Assembly (NCBI RefSeq): GCF_000143415.4
Contig: NW_003314277.1
Location: 291,059-355,058, forward strand
Direction of reading: 5' to 3'
From: Selaginella moellendorffii
Taxonomy: Eukaryota; Streptophyta; Lycopodiopsida; Selaginellales; Selaginellaceae
Length of the DNA stretch: 64,000 nucleotides
Part shown: piece by piece, positions 32,901 through 44,759 of the stretch
Layout: each line of letters starts with the position of its first letter
Numbering within the stretch: the first letter of the stretch is position 1
Notes under the pieces: generated by a model
Told to the model about the DNA's origin: nothing
The model's database searches: none
The model's input: the letters and a program-made list of their open reading frames with translations, nothing else
Program-made: the position numbers and the translations under genes

Positions 32901-34642
32901 CGATCATCAAGTTCTGCGAGCTCTGGCAGAGGTGGTCGTCTAAAGGAAAAGATGTCGAGGTACAAAAGGCTTACACAGTGTGGCGTGAGCTGGTGGAGGC
33001 GAAGCTAGTCTCGTCACGACCAACTTCGACGCCGTATCTGAAAGTTTTCCGCGCGAGCAGCTGCGTTCCTTCAATACCAGCCTGCGAAAAGAACGCAGCC
33101 ACCGTGAAGCTTCTTCCGCCTGCAAAGACGGTCATGGTTGATCAGCTAGAGCTGGAACATCTCTTTAGAAACACTAATCCTCGTCCGTGGGTGGCGTGGT
33201 ATCCAGCCAGCCAGGAGATCAACACGCAGGAGCTATATGAAGTCTATTCCTGGCTGGGGGTCAAGACAATCTCCGAATGTGCTGAATCGGAGACGGACAC
33301 GAGCTGCATGAGCCTCTCACTCGGAAGGAAACTGGTCTGGGACGAAGGATACATCCACCTGGGACTGTTTAGAGCAATACTCGGGTATCTGGCTCTATCA
33401 CTCTCCGTCAAGGAGCGACAAACCATAGTGCAGGAACTGCTGCGTCTAAAGGAGGTGGAACTCGAAACGGGCCTGAAAGTTCACTGGACTCTTCGCGTTG
33501 GAGACACTACACGTCACGCGGTCTCGGAGAGGATGCTCTACTGGAACAGGGAGAGGCAGGAACTAGCCTATGTCGACGAGGGGCAAAGGAAGAAGAGGAA
33601 CACAGAGTTTGGGACCGAGTTCGCGAGGATCATAGCGGAGGGTCTGCTTTTCCACCACCGGGACTTGATTCCAGGCATGGAGAGGCATCTGAGCATGCTG
33701 GCATTCTCTAAGTTCGACGTCATGGAGGTGGACAACATGCTCATCAAGCACAACATGCGGCTCTATAGCGAGGACGAGACGTTTCTAAAGACCGGGGTGA
33801 TTGTGGATCCATCTAAAGCTGACGCTGAGAAGAACTTACATGGTGGTGAAGCAGTCGCAGAGATGGAACCGTTTGTGCTACCGGATGTTCCTGAAACGGA
33901 GGAAGATCAGCTGGAGAGAGATTCAAGAATTTCCGAACGTCCAGCAGACTCGAGATCCACCACCATTGTCGTCGCTCCAAGTTCTTACTCTCCAGCTTTT
34001 GTCGCTGCTACTCCGAGACCACCACCTCTGGACAACCGGAAATACCTCCTGGAGCAAGCTTTCCAAGTCTTATCATCGCTGGACGAGATCAAAGACGAGG
34101 CGTGGACGATGGAGCTGCCAGACGAGGTTTTTAACTCAGAGAAGATCAGCGCGTGGCGAGAGACGTACCTTCCAACAGTTCGTCGCCTTTTGGACTATCC
34201 ACCCGAGGAAGGTTACCTCAAGCCCGGGATGAGGACTGGCATGTCTCTAGACAAGATGCTCACAGCGGCATTTCTCGACGCTGGAAACTTTCCGGGAGTG
34301 AAAGGATCGAGCCACCATCACTTGAGCGTCGTTGGAGCAGCGTGCCTCAACCTGTGCCTGGCGATGGAGCTCGTCAAGCTAGATGACAATCACCACGGCG
34401 GAGTAAACGGCGCTTACAAGCTGACGAACACCTCCCTGCTCGCGGCGTGCTTCCATGCCTGTGGGCTGGACGAATCTGTGCTGCGCAGCTCGAATTCGGC
34501 AGCCGTGAGCGACCTCGTGGGGGCGAGCGTCGCGAGAGCCCTACTGGCTGTGGGGTTTTGCGCCTACGACGATGGATTGGGAGAAGTGAGGCGGATCTAC
34601 CAGGAGGTGTTCCTCGCCGCCCTCGGCGATGCTCTCGGCTGA
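29901..34642 (+). CDS. NO VEIN/sacsin-like Hsp90-type ATPase, 1,543 aa
   Basis: Three exons (29,901-30,062, 30,112-30,322, 30,384-34,642) in frame. The N-terminus carries the GHKL/Hsp90-like (Bergerat) ATP-binding fold of plant sacsin-like proteins (Arabidopsis At3g48770 / NO VEIN relatives): ELLQNAEDN (motif I, Asn and Glu; the codons are split by intron 1 exactly at Q/N), NNEVGFSEKNI (motif II), GQSTKKGKKSQGYIGEKG and IGFKSVFLVTKQPY (motif III). The long middle is typical of this plant family and has no enzymatic signature. The last about 140 residues (about 1,400-1,540) resemble an RNase III fold lacking most acidic catalytic residues; that is an inference. The start was chosen because ATG and the splice pattern are conserved in all three copies. 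Function in plants is poorly known; NO VEIN acts in auxin-dependent patterning. Confidence 0.88.
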
Positions 34643-34675
34643 AATTTTCATGCGAAATATGCTAGGCTCACCGAT

Positions 34676-35175
34676 TTTGTCCTAAAAACTCTCCCGCCCA
34701 AGTTTTCAAATACTTTCTAGGAATATAGCCAGCATATTCGCTACTTTGAGCTAGGCAATCCCTGGATGAAAGATATAAGACTGATAAGAATTTTGCCTGG
34801 ATCAAATGACGAGAGAGGCTCACCTGGAAACTCAGCAGCCTGATACACAGTTCCAGCATCTTCCAAACCATCTCAGTTGCTCAAAGATAGCCAAATTCAA
34901 TGTCTCGGACATTGCAGTTGTACAGCTGCGAATGTAATCGATGTCACTTAGAGGCGTTCATTTTTGTGAAGAAGGTGATAGGCAAAGAACAAAGGCAAAT
35001 GCCTGAGGGGCTGGCACTTCCAAGATGCTAGCCCGGTCATGGAATAAAGTGATTCTTGCATGAAACAGAGTGGCTCAGAATGCCTGTGCCGTAGCTGAAT
35101 GGCCCTGCGACTTTGCTGCTACCATCCTGGATCATGTTCCCGGTGTTGTCGAAAGTTAAAGCTGGAAGAAGCACA
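34676..35175 (-). pseudogene. Relics of ALG7 3' exons and a subtilase fragment
   Basis: On the minus strand, 34,860-34,820 encodes ELCIRLLSFQ, a decayed version of the penultimate ALG7 exon at 58,770-58,890. Near 34,900-34,930 a remnant of the exon encoding [10 protein letters not shown] is visible. Farther along (about 35,165-35,080) a short piece reads LTFDNTGNMIQDGS and PFSYGTG, which resembles the C-terminal part of plant subtilisin-like proteases. The same arrangement follows ATPase copy 2 (56,912-57,400). None is open for more than a few dozen codons. Confidence 0.6.
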
Positions 35176-36269
35176 GATTATTGCTGAGCTAGATAATCTT
35201 AAATTATGAGAACTACCAATTTTAGTTTGCGCGTGGTTAGTATAGTCAAAATTAGAGTTTTTTTATTGTTAGATTTATTCTAAATTGATAATTCCTTTGC
35301 AGAAACCAGCTTCACAATATTTTATGGTTATTTTCAGAATAAAAAACAAAAGCAATATATGATAGCAATTCTATGATTTCTAAAAATCAATAATTTTACT
35401 CCATTATTTATATTAAATCAGATTTTCTATTTATAGAGATTATATTATTAAAAATTATTATATGTATATATGTTTTTATCTTCAGAATAAAAAACTAAAG
35501 CAATATAGAGATTATAGAGCTGTATGTGACATTTTAAATAAAATTTGAATAAATTCGAGAATTATTTAATCCAGGTATATTCCTGGTTCAGAATATAATG
35601 CAATCAATGATAGTCCATTATTTGTGCAGCTAAATCAATAATTATATGTAGAAAAATTAAAGAAATTAATATAAATTAAAAAAATAAATTAAAAAAATAT
35701 TTATCTTTTAGGAATGCCCAAATAGTTTAGCTCCTTCCTATGTGATCACGATTCATATTTTGCACTTTATTTTTTCACTTAAAGCTCTGAATTGTTTAAG
35801 CTTTTCTTGATATAATATATGTGTTTAGGCATATCCAAAAACATTTGTTCTAGATTTTTTTCTAATAAAGAACAAAACCTTCCATTGTAACTATTGATGT
35901 TTGCCCATAACCACTTTTATGGAAAAAGAATGTTAATTTACACACACACACGCATATATATTTTCTTTAATTTAATATTAATTTATATTTAACATTACTT
36001 TTCCCTAATTGATTTTAAGGTAAGAGTGTTTTTAACTCCTCCTTTAACCAATGGAAAAATATGATAGAAAAATCAACAATTGCATCTAGAATTTAGCCTT
36101 TATTTTTTAGTTCTTTATTTGATGCTCACAATAGTTATTGAAGAGCACTCTTTAGGCAAAGGATCAAAACAATTTAATCAACAAAGTAGTGATGGGTTAA
36201 AACATTATGCAATTCCTATTGATCAATAGGAATTATACAATATTTCTCAGTGCATGTCTAGAGCTTAGC
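35176..36269. other. AT-rich spacer shared with 57,401-58,100
   Basis: Homologous to the DNA following ATPase copy 2 until about 35,938, where similarity stops abruptly just before a (CA)n(TA)n tract at 35,941-35,960. The remaining 300 bp up to the gypsy element are AT-rich and unassigned. Confidence 0.75.
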
Positions 36270-38229
36270 ATAATGTTATGAGATGTCACCTTTTCTACTT
36301 CTCGTTGCTCGTCTTTCAACTCCACTTCCTATGGGTGATGGTCTTATTTTAATGAAGGTTGATGATGCTGTTGTTCGAGTCCAAGGACAAGGGCAAGGCC
36401 GTGATCATGGCCGTGATGTTCGTTGCTGGGCGTGTGATGAAGTTGGTCACACTTATTGGCATTGTCGGCATTTTCTAGATTGGCAGCCACCATTTCCTGG
36501 GTGGAGACCTTGGCATCAACAACGTCTTGTTGGTGCTGTTGTAGTGGAAGGTCTAGACATTGAGATGCATCCGGGAAACAAGGAGTCGGGCGAGTAACGG
36601 AGGGACCTTGCACAAATAAGTCAGTGACCCCTTCATCTATCTTTCGGGAGTATCATCAAGGGGTTCACTTGGCACTAGTTCATCTAATGTTTCCTTTCCA
36701 AGCTCATTTTATTAATAACCAATCTTCTATTATTCTCTCCGTGTTGGTTGATACAAGTTCAAGTTTATCTTTTATTGCTCGACCCGTTGCCACATGTTGT
36801 TATCTACACTTGCGTCGTGCAGTGAAGCTAGTTTTCATTCTTTATGGCAATAGCTATACACATGCATGTGCACGGGATGAGGCAAATTTAGTTATGCGTG
36901 TGTGTGATCTTGAGTTGGGTTGCAATTATTGCAAGTGGTGCTAAGTCAAGCTTTTGACCTCATCCTTGGTATGGATTGGTTGCAACGCAATCATGCCAAG
37001 TGTGACTTTAAGGCTTTTCCCCTTTGTTTCATACTTCCTTATATTTCATCCACTCCTCTCACTTTCGAACCTCTTCGTCCCTCTATTTCTATCTCTGCTT
37101 CTATTACTTTTGTCCTCCTACTCCTTCCTTCTATGTCTCCATCTTGTTCTACTCTTCCCTTTTCCAATCCCTTTGACAATCTTTGTGTTTCAATGGTTGA
37201 TTGGTTCATAAAGGAGTATTTTGATCTTTTTGAATTTGACCTATCATCTGGGGCCAAAATTGCCACACGTCATCCTATTCTAATCGGGGATGCGCGTCCA
37301 ATCAAGGTTCTTGTTCGTCGTCAGTCACCCAAATAGATCAAGATTTTACATACAAACGTAAAAGAGAAGGGTGTTATTCAAAAGTCGCAAAGTCCTTGGG
37401 CATGTGAACCTCATCTTATGACGAAGCCTGATGGGAGTATTTGTTTCTGCATCAACTATCATCCATTAAATGAAGTGACAATCCCAAATGTATACCCTCT
37501 TCCTCACACTGTTGATCTCTTGGATCATTTGGGGTGAAGTTGTTAGTTCACCAAGCTAGATCTTGCTTATGGGTACTGGCAAGTACTGATGGCTGAAAAA
37601 CACATTCCTAAGACTACTTCTTGTACACTATTTGGTTTGTACAAGTTTTTGGTGATGCTATTTGGTTTGCACAATGCTCCAGCAACTTTCCAGCGGATGA
37701 TAGACGAGGTTCTTTGCGATATGCCAGAGGTGACTGTTGACTTCATTAATGATGTCCTAATTCACTCGGAGGGGACGTGAAAAGAGCACATTCGTGATGT
37801 TTGTAAAGTGTTGGATTGGTTACAAGGGCATTGGCTTAAAGCTGAAGCAGTCAAAGTGCATATTTATGCCCAAGGACACGATTTATCTTGGGTACCGTAT
37901 TTCTCGTGAGGGTTTGCAAGTTGATCCTAACAAATTTGTGGCTGTTCTAAAATTCCCTACTTTGAAGTGTGTGACTAATGTGTAGCACTTCCTAGGAAAG
38001 ATGTAGTATCTCAGTCATTTGTGGATCATCTTTCTGATCATACTGCACCATTGTGAGCATTACTGAAATCTGTAAGCAACCAAAGGGAACGACTCAAAAA
38101 ACGATCTATAGGGGTTCAAATATAAAAGGAAAGGGCCCATGAACAAAAATGCACCCCCTTTTTTAATCGGTTAAAGGTCTTGGGATATTTGGGGTTAAGT
38201 GTCATTGGATTTGAATAATACTTGGCTGG

Positions 38230-39927
38230 TGTAAGCGATTAATTTTTCCATTCTACTTTAGTCACTTAGCCATACCTCTGACCACTTGGAGGAGTCTCAT
38301 TCACAACCTCCATAAGTTCAATTCAGGACTTGGGGCTTGCTTGCCCCGAGAATGGCATTCATGCCACTCAACCTTTGCACTTGGTCCAAGTGCTCCACGT
38401 GTCCGATCCCAAGATCGACACCCCAAGGTACCACCAACATATCAGCCCGTTATGCTAGGCCATGCCTATTCACCTTGGTCACATCAATGGTCCAACACCA
38501 TCTGTATTGTAATCCTGTCTCTCCAAGACTGGGCCATCCGTCCATGAGTGGTCAGCCCAAATCCACTCCTTAACATCCTTAGGATGCCCACAGATATGGG
38601 GAATAGCCTTCCCCAGTATCTCCTTTCCGGTCCTCACTAAGTCCCTTTCTGTTCATGGCTGTGCTCGCCAACACTGCCATTGGGGCAAGGCTCACAGGCC
38701 CGACCATTAAGTCCCGTGGTCCTCTGGGACTTCTTCACCATGTGACTATGTCCTTGGTCACCACACCAGAGGGCTACTCCTCTTCCTTTCCACAGTCTGG
38801 GACTTTGGGACACCATTTCGGAACACCGTGGCCCTATGCAGGCCTCCTAGGTACTCTCCCCGCCTTCCGCCTTTGGGTGCTCTAGCCATGGGCTTAGAGC
38901 GAGGTTCCGTTGAGCCACGCCTGGTATCCAAGTAGGTAGTGCCACCCACATTTGGACTGAGAGCATTGACCTGGGGGAACTAGAGTCGGCTCTTGAACAC
39001 TTCACCAAGCTACCCCGCTTGTCGATCTATATTCACTCTAGTCTTGGACTTCCCAATGGTCAGCTCATCACTCAACATTGGGTATGGCCTTCCTGAGCCA
39101 AATGGCCTTTCTTGGACAAACTGGCTCCACTAGGCTCCAACCCCCACACTCTCCCTACTATACTTTTGGAACCCCCCGCAGCCCCCCCACCCCCCCTTGG
39201 GGGACGATTGCTTTGGGCTTTCACCCAACTACCCGTATTAGTATTCGGACTCGGACTCGAGCTCGAACTCGGACTCGGACTCGGTCTCGGTCTTGGTCTC
39301 GGTCTCGGTCTCAGTCTTGGTTCCGGTTCCACCTTGGACTCCATCTCGGATCCATCTTGAGTCCGTCTCGGATTCCATCTCGGACTCCATCTCGGGTCCA
39401 TCTCGGACTCCTTCTCGGGTCCATCTCGGATCCATCTCGGACTCCATCTCGGGTCCATCTCGGACTCCATCTCGAGTCCATCTCGGATCCATCTCGGACT
39501 CCATCTCGGGTCCATCTCGAACTCCATCTTGGGTCCGTCTTACACTCCATCTCAGGTCCATCTTGGACTCCATCTCGGGTCCATCTCAGACTCCACTTCA
39601 GACTCCACTTCGGACTCCAACTCGGGTCCATCTCAGACTCCATCTCAGGTCCATCTTGAACTCCACTTCGGACTCCAACTTGGGTCCATCTCGGACACTT
39701 ACACGTGTCATGTGTTGGTCCTTTTGGGTCCCTTTTTGGAGCCTCGCTTATTGCTCGTTTCATGCTCATTCCTCGAGCACTTTGTTGGGAGCTCCACTCC
39801 CGCTCTCAACCTTTCAAGTCGGAGCTTTTAGTCCAAACGTGTTACGCTCGTTTGGTTTTCGCTTCGGCCACCACCACATGGCACCCTTCCGGCTCCACTT
39901 TGGGGCCTAGGGATTTTGTGTCTCACA
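38230..39927 (-). repeat. Solo chromovirus LTR (family A) inside the TRIM 5' LTR
   Basis: A 1,698-bp LTR, co-linear with 8,929-10,742. Target duplications are GCTGG (38,225-38,229) and GTTGG (39,928-39,932), one transition apart. It contains the TCGGACTCCATC array at 39,245-39,695. Orientation is minus, judged by the match of its termini to the full chromovirus LTRs. It must be younger than the TRIM that it interrupts. Confidence 0.92.
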
Positions 39928-39970
39928 GTTGGATGACCTCTTGGGAAGTCTAAATTTATGAGTTTACATT

Positions 39971-39982
39971 TGGTATCAAAGC
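39971..39982 (+). other. TRIM primer binding site (tRNA-iMet)
   Basis: TGGTATCAAAGC differs by one base from the plant initiator-Met site TGGTATCAGAGC. It starts two bases after the 5' LTR end at 39,968. Confidence 0.9.
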
Positions 39983-40176
39983 AAGTCTCGAGTCTGACTC
40001 TATTGGTTGGCTAAGGGAATCACACCACATGTTAATTGACATCTAGCAAAGGTCCAATATGCTTTGGCTGAGCTTGACCCAAGGAGTAGGATGTCAAGCG
40101 AGCAGGGCTCTTGGGAAAGCTACAACTCTTAGCTTCCATTCACGAGGGCGTGAACTTGCAGGGAAGCATAGTGGAT

Positions 40177-40352
40177 TGTAAGCAACCAAAGGGAATGATT
40201 CGAGAGATAATCTATAAGGGTTCAAATATAAAGGGAAAGGGCCCATGAGCAAGAGTGCACCTCTTTTTCAATCAAATATTGGGATATTTGGGGTTAAGTG
40301 TTCTTGGGTTTGAATAGTATTCTCCCGAGAAGTCCAAATTTAGAAGCTTACA
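40177..40352 (+). repeat. 3' LTR of the TRIM element
   Basis: 176 bp, homologous to 38,071-38,229 plus 39,928-39,968 and to the solo LTR at 43,993-44,186 (opposite strand). It shows what an uninterrupted TRIM LTR looks like at the point where the solo chromovirus LTR entered its partner. Confidence 0.9.
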
Positions 40353-42108
40353 AAGTCATCAACGTCCTCTTTCATCTGGTCTTTGGATTGTGAGTCGGCA
40401 TTCATGGATCTCAAAGAGCTCTTGATGACTCCTCCAGTTTTGACATATTCTGACTACACTCGACCTTTTATTTTATGCGTGGATGCTTTTGATATTTGTT
40501 TTGGAGGTGTGTTGATGCAAGAGAGCCCAAGTGTACCTGGTCAACGCCATCCTATTGCATATATAAGCCGTACATTACAACTAACGGAGGTGAACTACTC
40601 CACGACAAAGAAGGAATGTTTAGCAGCAGTCTGGGGTTTCGAGAAACTTGATACATATCTACATGGTTCTCGGAGGTTATTTGAAGGTGATCATGCTGCC
40701 ATTACTTCATTATTGAAGAAAAGAACCTTGTTGGTTGTACTACTCGGTGGGCTTTGAATCTTCAGATATATGATTTTGATGTTGTTCATCACCCCGAAAG
40801 TTTTATGGGTAATGTTGATGCCCTTTCTCAAGCTCCTTTTCCTTTTCCACTCTCTTCTCATATTTTTGATGAGCCTGTTGTTCCAGCATCTGTGGATTTT
40901 CTAAATGAGGATTCTGTGCCGTCAACGGTTGCTGTACTTGATGTTTAATGTCCACAAGGTGCAAAGCAAGATCTACCTTCTCTTGACAAAGTTCACGAGG
41001 CTCAAAAGCTTCAGCCATGGATTCAAAGGCTTCAAGATGGGTTTAAGAATCTTGCATCATTTGTTGATGACTTGCCATTCTGGCATTTACAATGTCAATA
41101 TTGCCTTCAAGATGGCTTTCTTTATTTTTTGGGGACGAATCCTGGTAATCCTTTATGGGTGGTGGTGCCTTCAATCTTTATTCCACGGTTTCTTCATACA
41201 TACCATGATTCTTTTGTTCTATGTGGGAATATGGGACATTCTCATGTGACCAAGAAGTTGCACAGGTCTTTCTATTGGCCGAACATGTGACATGATATTA
41301 TCTGGTATGTGCATAGTTGCATTTAATGCCAAGTTCGTAATACTCTCCCTCGTGCTATGGAAGGACAGTTGGAGTCAATTGCAGTTTCCCATCCATTTGA
41401 GTTAGTGGCATTTGATCTTATAGGACTTTTTCCACGATCGACTGCTGGCAATGAGTATGTTATTATTGCTTTTGACTATTTGACTCATTGGGTAGAAATT
41501 GGTGCTCTTGCTAGTGCCTTTACAACCGCTATTGAATACTTCCTCTTTAATCGAGTGGTGTTCTAGCATTCTTGTCTGGAGCAGATTCTTTTAGATAATG
41601 GTCCCGCATTTATGGCTGAAGCATTTCATGTTTTGACGTCTCGATTGGGGATATGCCACATTTTCATAAGTGTTTATCATCTATAGTCAGATGGTTTGGT
41701 GGAACGGCTCATTTGAACATTCAAAGGAATAATTGCGAAATATGTGAACTTTCAACATTCAGATTGGGATGGTTATTTGCCATCTGTTCGGTATACATAT
41801 GTTACAGAGGTGTAAAGTTATGTTGGTGCTTCACAATATAAACTTTTACATGATCATAATCCAATATTACCAACGGAGCTAGGTTTGCCTTCACAATTGC
41901 CAGGAGCTGCCGATGCTAGGTCCTAAGATCAATATTTGACGAGCATTCTTCCACTTGTTCGAGCAGAGTCTGCCAAACACTTAGGCCACGTACAAGTGGG
42001 ACAACAACAGAGCTACAATGCCCACCATCGTCCACTCTTAGTGTTAATCCGTTTTCCCCATCTTACGGTACGTGGTTTATCTAAGGGGTTCCTTGCTCAG
42101 TGGAAAGG

Positions 42109-43232
42109 TGTAAGGAACCAGCTCCCTGAGATGTCGTAGGCTAAAGGATCCCCGAAAGCATGACTGAAATGACAAAGAGTTCATCAGATGGGACCGAGTC
42201 TAAGATTGAGTCTAAAACCAACTCTGAGACCGAGTTCGAGATAGAGTCCGGGATAGAGTTCGAGGCCAACTCAGAGACTAAGTTCGAGACCGAGTTCGAG
42301 ACAAAGTCCGAGATCTAAGATTGGGTCTGAGACCGAGTCTGAGGTCGAGTCCGAGATCGGGTTTGAGATCAAATCTGAGACCAAGTTTGAAGTCAGGTCC
42401 GAGATTGAGTCTGAGATTGAGTCCAAGACCGAGTCCAAGTACTAATACAGGTTAAGGGGTGAAAGCCCAAAGTGTGCACCTCCCAGTGGGGGGGGGGGGG
42501 GGGGGGCTGTAGGGGGTTCCAAAAGTATAGTAGGGATAGTGAGGTCTAGGAACCAGTTTTGAAAAAACTCTCCAGTGGTGCTTCCAAACTGACTTGAGGT
42601 TGAGATTGGAGCCAAGGGCTTTGGGTGGGAGTGAGCATGGACTCGGGTGGTGCCGGAGGGGCCACCCAAGGAAGTGCTCAAGAATAGCTCCCACTCCCGA
42701 AAGGGAAACCGACTATAGTGCTCCTGGCTCATGTGGAGTGGTGCCCCACTTGAGTACCTTATGGCTCATTTGTCCTTGCCCTTCTTAGGGGTTTAGGCCT
42801 TCCCTTTGGGATGGAAGTGGGGGGGTAAAGGTACCCATACCAGGCTGTTAGGCCATGGTGTTTCGCCCTAGCATCCCGAAACATGTGTTTCACTCAAGAC
42901 TTGGGATTTAGAGGGTCCCATGATCAAGTCTTGTGGTACTAAGGGATGTTAGGAGCCTGGAGGCTTGGTGTGCTTGGCTGCTTGTGCCTGCAGAGAATGT
43001 AACCGAACCTTAAGTCCAATCTAACTCGGGAAGGGGGATTGGGAGAAATTTGTAGATGGATGGCTAATGCTCCATTGCTCATGCAGTGAGTAACTTAAAC
43101 CAAACAAGACCAAGTAGGAGCTGGTACCATAGGCGGGAACCTTGGTGAGGGAACTTAGCAAAAGCCAAGGCAGTGTTGGTCGGATAGACGAGGTAAGCTG
43201 GCAAATTGGAAAGGAAAAATTTATGGCTTACA
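42109..43232 (+). repeat. 5' LTR of the chromovirus
   Basis: 1,124 bp, TG...CA. A GAGTCCGAG/GAGACCGAG tandem array spans about 42,185-42,445. It is followed by a conserved block (AAAGCCCAAAG, a run of 19 G at 42,488-42,506, then TTCCAAAAGTATAGTAGGG, TATA-like). Many point differences from the 3' LTR indicate that the insertion is not recent. Confidence 0.95.
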
Positions 43233-43235
43233 ATT

Positions 43236-43248
43236 TGGTATCGGAGCC
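43236..43248 (+). other. Primer binding site (tRNA-iMet) of the chromovirus
   Basis: TGGTATCGGAGCC, three bases after the LTR end. It matches the plant initiator-Met primer site with one change. Confidence 0.92.
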
Positions 43249-43291
43249 TTTTCCTCAATTCTAGTGAAAGATAGAGGCGGATTGCTGGGAG

Positions 43292-44700
43292 ATGGCAAAG
43301 GTAGGGTGGAAACGAACCAAGGCAGAGATGGAACCTCCTCCAGAGCTAAAGCCTCCGGTTGAACAAGAGGCTATGGATGAGGAATCCTTGCATAAGGAGG
43401 ACTCTAATGAGGAAACTTCCAAACAGGAGTCCGATGGTGAGGTTCAGTCATCCAAGGCTCGATTGGACGTTTTAGAAGGACAATTGGCACAGACCAATGC
43501 CCTGTTAGAGACTCTTGTACGCAAATTAAAGCGTAATGAGAAGCGGAAGAAAAGGCAAAAGACTACGGATGCTGGCAACGAAGAAGGTGCAGACCCTTTG
43601 GCAAGGACTGAGGCAAAACCAAATAAGGTCGAACAAACCGAAGTGGAATCAGTCCCTCAGGCAATTCCCAAGTACAAACCAAAGCCCCCACCATCTTCAA
43701 GGGAGTGAACGACTATAAAGTGGTGGAGGATTGATTTTACGATATGGAGGATTACTTTTGAGCATTGCGGTTACCGAGCTCATAGAAGGTCCCATGTGCA
43801 AAACCATACTTGGCAGATAATGCCAAGTCTTGGTGGAGAACGACAGAGGCCAACGAAGGACTGGTGGCCACTTGGGGAATGATGAAGGCGAGGATCCGCA
43901 CAACTTACATTCCTCCGAATGCTACTTTGCATCTAAGAGACAAACTGAGTAAGCTGAAGTAGACTGGAACCATTCAGGAGTATGTGAATGGGTGTAAGGT
44001 CCTAAGTTTGGACTTTCCGGGAGGTCACCTAGCCCAATACTATTCAAACTTAATGACGCTTAACCCCAAGTATCTTAAGACCCTTAACTGATTAGAAAAA
44101 AGGGTGCACTCTTGTTCATGGGCCCTTTCCCTCTATATTTGAACCTTATGGATCGTATCTCGAGTCGTTCCCTTTGGTTGTTTATAATGGGTTTATGGCA
44201 AAGAGGATACTTGTCACGAACATGAAAGATATGGATGCGTTCCATGCCTTCATATCAGGCTTGCAAACCTGGGCTTGCGGTGAAGTGATGCGTTGGAACC
44301 AACCAACTACAAGGAAGCATTGGATGCGGCCATCAAGGTGCATTTCAACGATATCTGTGAAAGGGGAACACGTTGGGGTTGGGGTCTATGTTTAGCAAAA
44401 GGGCTAAATCAAGGGGAACGTATAGCAAAGGGAAATTCAAGAAGAGTTTCTCTAAGAATGAGTCCTCGAGGTTCCAGAAAGGCAAATCCAGTGGCCAGCG
44501 AGCAAGTACGTAGGGGAGTCAAGCAAAAAAAAACAAACCCACGGATAAGAAGGTCAAGTCAGTTAGCAGCGTGGGAAACAATATATGTTACAACTATGGT
44601 GAAGCAGAACACTTTTCAAGGGAATGTCCTTACCCGAAGAAGGCCAAAGCCAATATGGTTATTAAATCGGGTGAAATCCAAACTAAGGTATGTGATCTAG
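43292..44700 (+). pseudogene. Chromovirus gag, broken
   Basis: The open frame at 43,292-43,708 gives a charged N-terminal gag region with a short coiled-coil-like part (LEGQLAQTNALLETL). Out of frame downstream are the capsid core (AKSWWRTTEAN near 43,830) and RDKLSKLK near 43,940. A solo TRIM LTR interrupts at 43,993. A zinc knuckle follows at about 44,578-44,620, reading CYNYGEAEHFSREC, in which the second Cys has become Tyr, so zinc binding is impaired. Confidence 0.88.
43993..44186 (-). repeat. Solo TRIM LTR in the chromovirus gag, TSD ATGGG
   Basis: 194 bp, reverse complement of the TRIM LTRs at 38,071 and 40,177, with perfect target duplications ATGGG at 43,988-43,992 and 44,187-44,191. 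One terminal TG has mutated to TA. It shows that TRIM elements were still moving after the chromovirus had inserted. Confidence 0.93.
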
Positions 44701-44759
44701 TCCCTAATTCAAAGTTACTTATTACACGAGTAACTTTGGTAGAGAGTCGTTCGTAACAT

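Larger units (their letters stand above)
38071..40352 (+). mobile_element. TRIM-like miniature LTR element (interrupted)
   Basis: Two short LTRs flank only about 208 bp of non-coding DNA (39,969-40,176). The 5' LTR is 38,071-38,229 plus 39,928-39,968 (about 195 bp once the inserted solo LTR is removed), and the 3' LTR is 40,177-40,352. Both begin TGTAAGCAACCAAAGGGAA and end in a TTACA/TTTACA terminus. A primer site TGGTATCAAAGC starts 2 nt after the 5' LTR. Target duplications are AAATC (38,066-38,070) and AAGTC (40,353-40,357), one mismatch. The internal part has no ORF, so movement must depend on another element's proteins. Confidence 0.9.

Noticed and set aside
39072-39910. Open frames of up to 205 codons in the second family-A solo LTR
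   Set aside because: Same cause: the TCGGACTCCATC array. No conserved protein signature is present.
42488-42506. Run of 19 G as a functional G-quadruplex
   Set aside because: Its length differs between the two LTRs (19 versus 11), which fits replication slippage or sequencing error. A structure cannot be claimed from a homopolymer alone.
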